Position numbers and translations under genes: made by a program
Shown here: one piece after another, positions 56,905 to 64,000 of the stretch
How positions within the stretch are numbered: position 1 is the first letter of the stretch
Layout of the letters: each line of letters begins with the position of its first letter
Notes under the pieces: generated by a model
What the model saw: only the letters and a program-made list of their open reading frames with translations
What the model was told of the DNA's origin: nothing
Database searches by the model: none
Assembly (NCBI RefSeq): GCF_021130785.1
Contig: NC_060211.1
Span: forward strand, 28,257,001-28,321,000
DNA length: 64,000 bases
From: Homalodisca vitripennis
Lineage: Eukaryota; Arthropoda; Insecta; Hemiptera; Cicadellidae
Direction of reading: 5' to 3'

Positions 56905-57150
56905 TACTCTAATGTTACTACTCGTAGAAAAGTTCTTGCCAAGTTAAGAACGTAATCTCCGAACATTGAATTACACTTTAAAATGGAACAAAAACTCTAG
57001 TTCTCAGACATTTAAAACAATGTTTCATGTATACTGTGAAAAGTGTATTTACTCTAATGTTTACCAGAAAAGTTCTTGCCCAGTTAAGAACTTATTCTCT
57101 GAACATTGCATTACATTTTAAAATGGAACAAAAATTCTAGTTTTCAGGCA
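56905..57150. repeat. 145-bp-spaced direct duplication
   Basis: Both units contain TACTCTAATGTT, AGAAAAGTTCTTGCC, AGTTAAGAAC and TTTTAAAATGGAACAAAAA-like phrases in order. The units start at about 56,905 and 57,050. The repeat lies in the presumed intron after the exon at 56,464. Confidence 0.85.
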
Positions 57151-57154
57151 TTTG

Positions 57155-57880
57155 CTGTGCTCGTTAAAGTCCTATTATACTGGATAGCAATTATGGATTT
57201 CATCTCGTTTAGTAAATTGTTAGACGAATATCCTCCAACATTTTGGTTAAAACAACTGTACCATGATTTGCCCACATCTAGACAGACAATTTCATACCAA
57301 TCTGGATTTTCTGAAATTCTGAAGTAAGAAAATAGAGGATAGTTTGTCCTTGTCAAGCAGATGACGTCCAGGGGGTAGGACTTCTGAAGGTATTAATGAA
57401 TATTTAAATATTCACGAGCTTGTGGGATATGCATGTAACCTTTATGAATTTGATATGAATAGTTGTCTTACCCTGTTGCACAAGTCATTACCCTCGTAAT
57501 TAATTATAACACATTAGCGTCTTAGTGTCTTTACTAAATTAAAAGAGAAATGGTGAAAGGGTGAGCATAAGTGTTTGATTCTGTTCCACAAAATATTGTA
57601 TATGATTATGTAGTGTTATGGTAAACTTATGGTGAGAAGTTTCTAACAAATCGTAATGAATTCTAATTTAAAATCTACCGCCTTTTAAAATGATATTTAA
57701 ATGTTTAAATATAATTTTAGTAACATTCATTTAAAATACCCTGGATATTTTACAAAAAATACAACAGCTAAATAGTTAATACACTTTGTTGATATAGAAA
57801 CATTTGGGCTCCTCAAAGATTAATTAATTTTTTTCTGCTCAAAGATTAGCACACGACGAACTAGAATTAATTTGCCATAA
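57155..57880. other. Presumed intron, nothing recognised
   Basis: A 73-codon frame (57,106-57,327) follows a TTTTCAG at about 57,149. Joined in phase to the exon at 56,464 it hits a stop within seven codons, so it is not the next exon. Confidence 0.4.
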
Positions 57881-57887
57881 GTCAGTC

Positions 57888-57984
57888 ACATAAAAGTAAG
57901 GGCCACGCGCAGAACTATGTTCTCTATCTGTACGCTAGTTACTTAGTATACTATGGCCACTTTTCTTATGTGTATATATTCTCC
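57888..57984. mobile_element. Possible short MITE
   Basis: CACATAAAAGTAAGGGCCA and TGGCCACTTTTCTTATGTG form imperfect inverted ends about 95 bases apart. Pairing has small gaps, so this is tentative. Confidence 0.35.
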
Positions 57985-57989
57985 GTTCT

Positions 57990-58645
57990 CCTCATATCCA
58001 TTATTTTCTTCGTTTTACCTACGTGATGAAATACATAAGTAAAAAGGCTGAATTAGTAGTGCCACATTCTATGTATAAAGTAACCTCAATTAGTGGAGTT
58101 TGACAATGGTTCTATACAGGTAAAATGGGTAGGTTTATAGTGTAGGCAGTAGTATAAGATAAGACTCCAGAGATAATAAATTTAGGATTTAAGTTAACGC
58201 AACAACGTATTTGGATTTTGTTGACGATTGGTCTGATGAGTGAAGTTGACTCGTTATGAAACTCTAGACAGTGAACCCTAGGTTGTAAGCTCCAAAAGTG
58301 CAGAAGTTTGCACAAAATATCACATTTGGATTCATATGTATTCATATTCCACTGGTAGGTCATGGGGAGTTTCAGTTGTGGTTGTAGTGATGCCGTCTTG
58401 GGAGGTTTTTCATGCAAGCAAAATGACTAAAACCCCGTAGATGTGTCTGGGTATTTTAAGCTCAAAACTCAGAGTTGTCGGTAAGAATTATTGTCTTTTA
58501 GACAAATCCAATCATTTGGATGCATGACGTGATCTTTTTATACTGTAAGGTTTGGAAATTTTGGGCTCTACGTCAGAACGGTTTTGGAGAATCTACGTGT
58601 AGGGCACCCAACACAAATGATCCATAGAGCTGCAGGAGTTGCGCT
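57990..58645. other. Presumed intron, nothing recognised
   Basis: A 101-codon minus-strand frame (58,112-58,417) has no recognised domain. No gene is called. Confidence 0.35.
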
Positions 58646-58649
58646 ATCA

Positions 58650-59262
58650 AGGGAGTCTGTTAATCTGTAGCCCCTTCCCAGTCATGAGAGTTATAGCTAG
58701 GTTAAATTCCAGAGAGTTGTGCAAGAGAGCATTCAAACATTTGCAACTGTTGAATTTTGCCCAGTCTCTATATTTTAGAAACATCTTTGTGCTGTTTTTA
58801 TAAATGTGCCATAACCAGAGAGCGTCACATACACGAGTATGAGATTCGAGGCAGGGATAACCGATACCGTTACTGGAAGACACAGAACGGTGGATTATGA
58901 GCACTTGCCTTCCCAGGCAGTTTGTTCGTTCATCAACAGATTGCCAAATTATATGAAAAATGCCCAAACGCCCAAGGTGTCAAAACATCATTTGAAGCGC
59001 TTTCTGGCGTCAAATGCATTCTAAAGCGTTGACGAGTTTCTGGCGTTTAACTGGGAGACCGCCCAATTCGATAACTGACTGCAGCGCTGGAAGTGGGTTG
59101 ACATTGGCGAAGGATGAATGAGACTGGAGTGTATGAACAATGATGTACGTTTGGACGTGGTGGTAATGTGGTGTAAGAGTTTAAAATTTAGAATAAATTA
59201 TGACGTTTGCTGGTCAATGTGAAGTTGTTACGAGCAATAAAGGATTTGATTTGATTTGAAAC
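58650..59262 (+). pseudogene. LINE pol C-terminus and 3' end, decayed
   Basis: The 3' part of a non-LTR retrotransposon in correct order. First comes VIARLNSRELCKRAFKHLQL in one frame, then HEYEIRGRDN. After a frameshift the sequence reads GRHRTVDYEHLPSQA, FINRLPNYMKN and KHHLKRFLASNAF. A TAA then interrupts the frame where Tyr would be expected, and reading continues in frame as SVDEFLAFNWETAQFDN to the TGA. The AFYS-DEFL ending is typical of the pol C-terminus of insect Jockey/CR1-type LINEs. The 3' UTR ends with AATAAAGGATTTGATTTGAT, an AATAAA plus short tandem tail. It is 5'-truncated and dead, and lies in the presumed intron after the exon at 56,464, in the same orientation. Confidence 0.85.
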
Positions 59263-59264
59263 CC

Positions 59265-60822
59265 GGTAAGTGTGAATATATATAGTGGGTACCAGCAATC
59301 GTCCTATAATCCCTTTTTCCTGTCTATCCTTGCTCCTGCCAAGTGAAAACATGAGGGACCGGATCGTGTAAATTTGCATAATTTATACCTTGATACAGTG
59401 ATAGAAGCGGACCCCGTGGGAATATGCTCGCTCTAACTGGATATTGAGGTGACAAGAGAAGACGGGTGCATAAGGCATATACCAGAGAATCATCAATGTA
59501 ATTTTAATGTTGGAAACATCAATAAAATATAGCAACATAGATCAGTTGGTTATTATCCGCTAATATTATTTACCACCTAACCTCACTTTTATGGAACGTC
59601 CATGTGATAGAGTCTGTGTAACTATAAATCCCTTAAATATAGGAGACATTTTAAAATCATTTACACGATTTATTTTCCAATGCCATACACATAATAAATA
59701 CAAAAAAATATCGCTTTAGTACTGCGATACAAATTAAGGATGGAAATTGTGAAATGTTACCTCATACTTATTTATGACCTAGATTGGGAAATGGAGGTTC
59801 TAGTGACACCGTTATTATGGAAATTCTGGATGCAACTCGGACACCTTCACTGTAATTTATTGAAATCCGAGCAGTGCTTTATCATTTAGTGTTTACCTTT
59901 GCTCTTCATATTCTTCTCCTACTTCTTTGTGCAAAGAATAATAGCATTTAGTGCACACCTTGCATCTCTGGTAAATTATCATGAATATTTAGTGAAAATA
60001 CTGGAACCTTAATTGATTTTGGCAGATATTAACAAAGCCTATTTTTCTCACAAGGAATATCCTCCATTCGTTCAAAAAATTAAAATTGTCATAGAGAAGT
60101 TAGACAAAGTAATAATGTGGAAAAAGTTTTTTTACGATTTCTAAAAATTTAACGTTTTAGGCACCCAAACAGCAACGTACACTGATGATTGAGTACTTTT
60201 GTGCTAGCACACTCATTCAGATCTCCTATAAGCAATTGATGAACAACAGCAAATTTAAATTCATACATTTTAAACAATCGTATTAAAACTTAGATAATTG
60301 TTAATTATTGCAGGATATTACTTGATGTCAAGACAAGACAGTTAAGAGCCAAACACACCCTAAACGATTCGGCAGTGGACACGACAATCCACTTCCCTCA
60401 ATTGAGTCGGTGGAGTATTTTTCGTGCTTAGAATTTCTAGCTGTGAAGGCATGAGCTTTAACCTGGTGCTTGTTTTCATGTTTGCCATAGCTGTATGAGG
60501 CATTTTAGGTTTTATATGTATTATTATAGTTTATTTAACTTTGGCATTCGTATTAGTTTGTATATGTTTCACAAATCAACGTTCCTAACTCATAATTTTA
60601 AATATTTGTCTTAAAACAAGAGTATGAATTTTCGTGTTGTACAGTCTTGGGATTAGGTCTACTGATTGAATTCATTTCAAAGTACATTTAACATTATGCA
60701 TTAAATTGATTTTGTTTTGTTTTTATTCACAAAGGAAACAATATAGCTAAATATTTTTTTGGTTTAACTGATTTCACAATCCAGTCAGTTATTACAATAT
60801 GATTCACTTCCATGAAGAAATA
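59265..60822. other. Presumed intron or intergenic, nothing recognised
   Basis: No gene or repeat partner was seen. A GTAAGTGTG directly after the LINE tail (59,268) has no coding sequence upstream of it. Confidence 0.4.
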
Positions 60823-60826
60823 TTTG

Positions 60827-61180
60827 TTAGTCTATCAGATCGTCTTTGGCAGGAAAGTTTTGTAGTCGAGTTTAGTCTCCTACATTGGCTGGGATGGTAT
60901 TCGAAGAAAGTGCGGAATGCAAAATTCTTATGCACAATCTTCAACTAAGTACGCTGTAACACAGTTACAGCTGAAATCTGCTGTAGGATTAGTATCTACT
61001 CCTTTGCTCAAACTTGGTTTCCCAAGCAAGCCAGGTGCAAAGAAAAAGGGGTGGTGCCCCTACGCCTTAGCGTTATAAGTGGAGAACAGCGTACTCAGTT
61101 GAAGATTGTACAGCAGAAAGTTGAATTCTGCACTTTCTTCGAGTACCATCCCAGGCAGTGTAGGAGATTAAACTCATCTA
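60827..61180. mobile_element. Foldback element, family H copy 2
   Basis: It starts with AGTCTATCAGATCGTCTTTG, the complement of the extension at the right end of the 42.7-kb element. Paired arms follow: AGTCTCCTACATTGGCTGGG with CCCAGGCAGTGTAGGAGATT, TGGTATTCGAAGAAAGTGC with GCACTTTCTTCGAGTACCA, and CAATCTTCAACT with AGTTGAAGATTG. The one-sided extension is missing at the right end. Confidence 0.8.
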
Positions 61181-61184
61181 CACG

Positions 61185-63165
61185 ATGCATTTGTTATTTT
61201 TTTATTTACTATCCAATTAACATTGACAGTACGTTAAGTGTAGTGCACCGTACGTAAAGATAATTTGGTATAAAATGTGTGTGTGTATATATATATATAC
61301 AAGAATGCATACATTACTAATATGTAAAAAAATATATAATGTAGGTCAGATAAGAACTCGTCACAACCACTATTAAACTTAGGGATTGGGAATTATATCA
61401 TATGACTTGTTGTAAAGATTCTAATAGGTCCCTAATCATCATTCATGATAGAAAAGTACTTCAAAAAGAAAGTTTTGCCACAAGAAAATGTGCAGGGATA
61501 AACTCGCTGTCGTGTCCAGACGACAACTCATTCATTCACGAACTTTGTGTGCTGCGTCTTCAAAGGTAGTTTTAAGGCAATACTTTTGAATGCCATATTA
61601 AATACATATGCTTTACTTTGCAAAGATATTCCAGAAATGGCAACAAATTAAAAAAGTACCTTAACATGTTACTTGTAATTATTTTGAATCTTTCTTCTAA
61701 ATCAGGATGTACCATTATTATTCTTTATTGAACTTGAAATATCTAGGTATCAAATGTATGGTATGGACAAACATCTTTTATTTAGCTAAATTTACGAATG
61801 AATAAGACACACAAATACTTCGTTTGATAGAAACGTAGGATGAATATGCTTATCTTAAAATAAATGGAATATCTTAATGTAAATAAATGAAGGTATCAGA
61901 ATTTTTTTTAACAGTGTCACTGATACTTTGCCATATCATATGATGTGTATCATATTCTAACCAAGCTTAGTATAATTGTTCCGCATCGATGAGTTCCAAA
62001 TGAGTTTGAAGATCATATTTTTGGATAAATTTTGTAATAATTAAAAATCTCTGAAGAGATGAATATTATTTGGATATTTTCAGCAAGATAAATTCTTACA
62101 AAAACTTTGAATGGATTACAACTATTTTAGATTAAATTAATGTTAATAGAACTTTATTTAGAAGCTATTAAGTTTTGTCATTCATTATGACCCCATTAAT
62201 ATTAAAATATTCTTAAAATTTTAGTATGGTGCACATTTTAGATATTAAACAGTGTAGTAAAAATTTTGCTATTAGGAAATCAACTAAACAAAATTTTAGA
62301 TATAATTGAAATTAATACAGATAAAAATATAACTTTAGATATTGCTTATGGAACTTAAATAATATGCGTGTTGGTGGGTTGGGCCTGATTAAAATGAGAG
62401 GGGTCATTGGAAGTTTACAACAAATTTTTGAACATAAAAGTTAAAATTATATTTAAAAGTTAAAATAGTAAACATGTCATTTTGGTTGAATGATGTCGAA
62501 AATGAGGTCATATTGATTTCCTCGAAACTATGTAATTAAATTTTATAATTTGAGAGAATTAATTAAATACGTGAGAAGCAAACAGCTAAAATTTGATATC
62601 TTAGAGTTATTTTAAACTTATAAAATTAAATTAATCAAAAAGCATATATTTATTTAATGATTTCGTAATAAATATGTTTGCGTAAAATAACTATCGTTAC
62701 TAGCTTAGTTTTAGATACTGTAGGGAAAATAGTCCACAGAACAATAGTAGTTAATGAACTTTTAATTACTTATCAATCACTTGAAACTGTATTGTTTGAA
62801 CCCAAAGAAAGCTTTTAATGACAATCATACATACCTAAGACGAGAAATTTTCACTAATTTTTCCCTGTTTATGAATGCCTTTATTAATTTTATTTATGAT
62901 GAGCAAGGTGTTTATTTTTGAATGCTTTGTTTAGTTATTTCCACTTCCCGTTTCTAGAAGGGGCAAAAAAGTGTTTTATATTAAATACAAATTTCAAGAG
63001 TTACACATATCTATTCACCTTATTTATAAAATAAGAGTGAGAAATAACAGTTTATAGGCACTAAAATGGTTTCTTATTAAATATTAGAGGAACTTAATAA
63101 TAATAAATACGTGTAATGTGTATATCCTTAGATTAATTTAATTTAATAATATTATTTAATACCAC
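61185..63165. other. AT-rich stretch, nothing recognised
   Basis: A short TA run lies at about 61,280-61,300. No gene or repeat partner was seen. Confidence 0.4.
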
Positions 63166-63178
63166 TAGTGCAACTCAG

Positions 63179-63351
63179 ACGAGATCTTAAATCTCAAGGA
63201 AAGGTTTTATCCGAGGAAAACTACCTTGGGAGAACAAAATGGGAGCGACCAAACGACAGACATTATCAAGAAGACTGATGAGCTTTCATTTCTGGTTGAA
63301 GCGTTTTTAATTCTTCCTTCTTTCAGAAAACTGAACTTTGAGATAAATTAA
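63179..63351 (+). CDS. Candidate terminal exon, product unknown
   Basis: After a possible acceptor (CAG at 63,176-63,178) the frame is open to TAA at 63,349-63,351. It reads EILNLKERFYPRKTTLGEQN, then GSDQTTDIIKKTDELSFLVE and an 16-residue hydrophobic-basic end. If joined to the exon at 56,464, its dangling G completes a GAC codon and the product would be about 80 residues. The acceptor has a poor pyrimidine tract, and open frames of this size occur by chance. No family is recognised. Confidence 0.13.
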
Positions 63352-63354
63352 CTT

Positions 63355-64000
63355 AAGAGAGTATCATTTATCAACGAATAATATTGTCAATTATTTCCCA
63401 AGATTAGTGTATTGGTGGATCTACCTTGCCAATTATGTTAGTAAAAATACCAGAATACAGCCAGGTGGACCATCAAAATTCGGACGTGCCATAAAGTATT
63501 GTGGGTTACTACAGTTATTTTCGTGTCAGCAACGAGAAATTAGTAGTAATAAATTAAAAATAACAACATGATAAGGTAAAAGTAATTTTCGAAACATTTC
63601 CATATTGTATGGATCGATAAAAGGGAAATAGTTAGATTATTCTTTTTTCCAATAAAATTTCACCAGGAGAAGAAGAGGTTAATTTCAGTTATCTGCTCTG
63701 TATCGGTTTTCGAATAGACGTTACTGAATCAAATGCTGTGGAGTGTGCACAGGAGTACTCTTAATGAATGTCCTTTGATGTCAGAACTCTGGCTTTTTAA
63801 AGTTGAATTTAAAATCATCGAATAATTTCTTTTATTACATCCATTAAAGAACTGATTATGTTAGGATAGAAGAGGGGAAGACGCGGGAAGAGTAAGTTAC
63901 GATTGGAAACTAAAAAAAAACCATTAAAGATGAATTTTAGTATGGCGAGCCACGAATAACAATAAGTTATCAAAATTATTTTATTTCACATTAAGTTGAT
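63355..64000. other. AT-rich stretch, nothing recognised
   Basis: No gene or repeat partner was seen up to the end of the window. Confidence 0.4.

Noticed and set aside
57150..57327. Next exon after 56,464-56,568
   Set aside because: Joining in phase gives a stop within seven codons.
1..64000. CRISPR arrays, bacterial operons, prophage
   Set aside because: No regularly spaced direct repeats with unique spacers, no dense coding and no ribosome binding sites were seen; the sequence is eukaryotic in character.

Overview
This window looks like non-coding DNA from an animal nuclear genome, most likely an arthropod and probably an insect with a large, repeat-rich genome. It is about two-thirds AT by eye. 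It has no long open frames, and it carries many microsatellites, foldback (MITE-like) elements, decayed non-LTR retrotransposons, a tRNA-derived SINE and RTE-like 3' ends. Nothing looks bacterial: there are no operons, ribosome binding sites or dense ORFs. The species cannot be fixed from sequence alone.

Only one host coding exon can be supported well. It lies at 56,464-56,568 on the plus strand, with a T-rich splice acceptor, two upstream mini-ORFs that touch each other and the main start, a 23-codon N-terminus and a strong GTAAGT donor. Weaker exon-like segments lie at 5,550-5,653, 22,115-22,278, 52,578-52,948 (an inverted exon-like pair) and 63,179-63,351. Most of the window is probably intron or intergenic sequence.

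The rest is a record of mobile elements. Decayed LINE reverse-transcriptase pieces lie at 10,830-11,345 (-), 28,825-29,645 (-) and 58,650-59,262 (+), with a probable LINE ORF1 scrap at 9,788-9,970. Foldback elements lie at 12.4-13.05, 30.4, 42.7-43.1, 44.5-44.7, 52.6-52.9 and 60.8-61.2 kb. A 4.1-kb imperfect palindrome (24,707-28,820) contains a SINE block in one arm only. Minisatellites and local duplications lie at 3.0, 33.6, 39.1, 41.7, 44.1 and 57.0 kb.

The most interesting signal is a family of elements at 5.9, 7.2, 9.1, 20.0, 25.7, 27.7 and 55.9 kb. Their terminal inverted repeats carry a hammerhead-ribozyme-like core: CTGANGA, then a hairpin, then GAAA. The hairpin keeps its pairing while its sequence changes between subfamilies (GAGGAT/ATCCTC versus GAGATC/GATCTC), and a second hairpin follows where stem III would be. 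Hammerhead motifs are known from Penelope-like retroelement pLTRs and from retrozymes. Here they sit in inverted pairs, so both strands of each element encode the motif. The 20.06-kb copy comes closest to a complete core; most other copies have an A where the canonical fold needs U16.1, so activity is uncertain.
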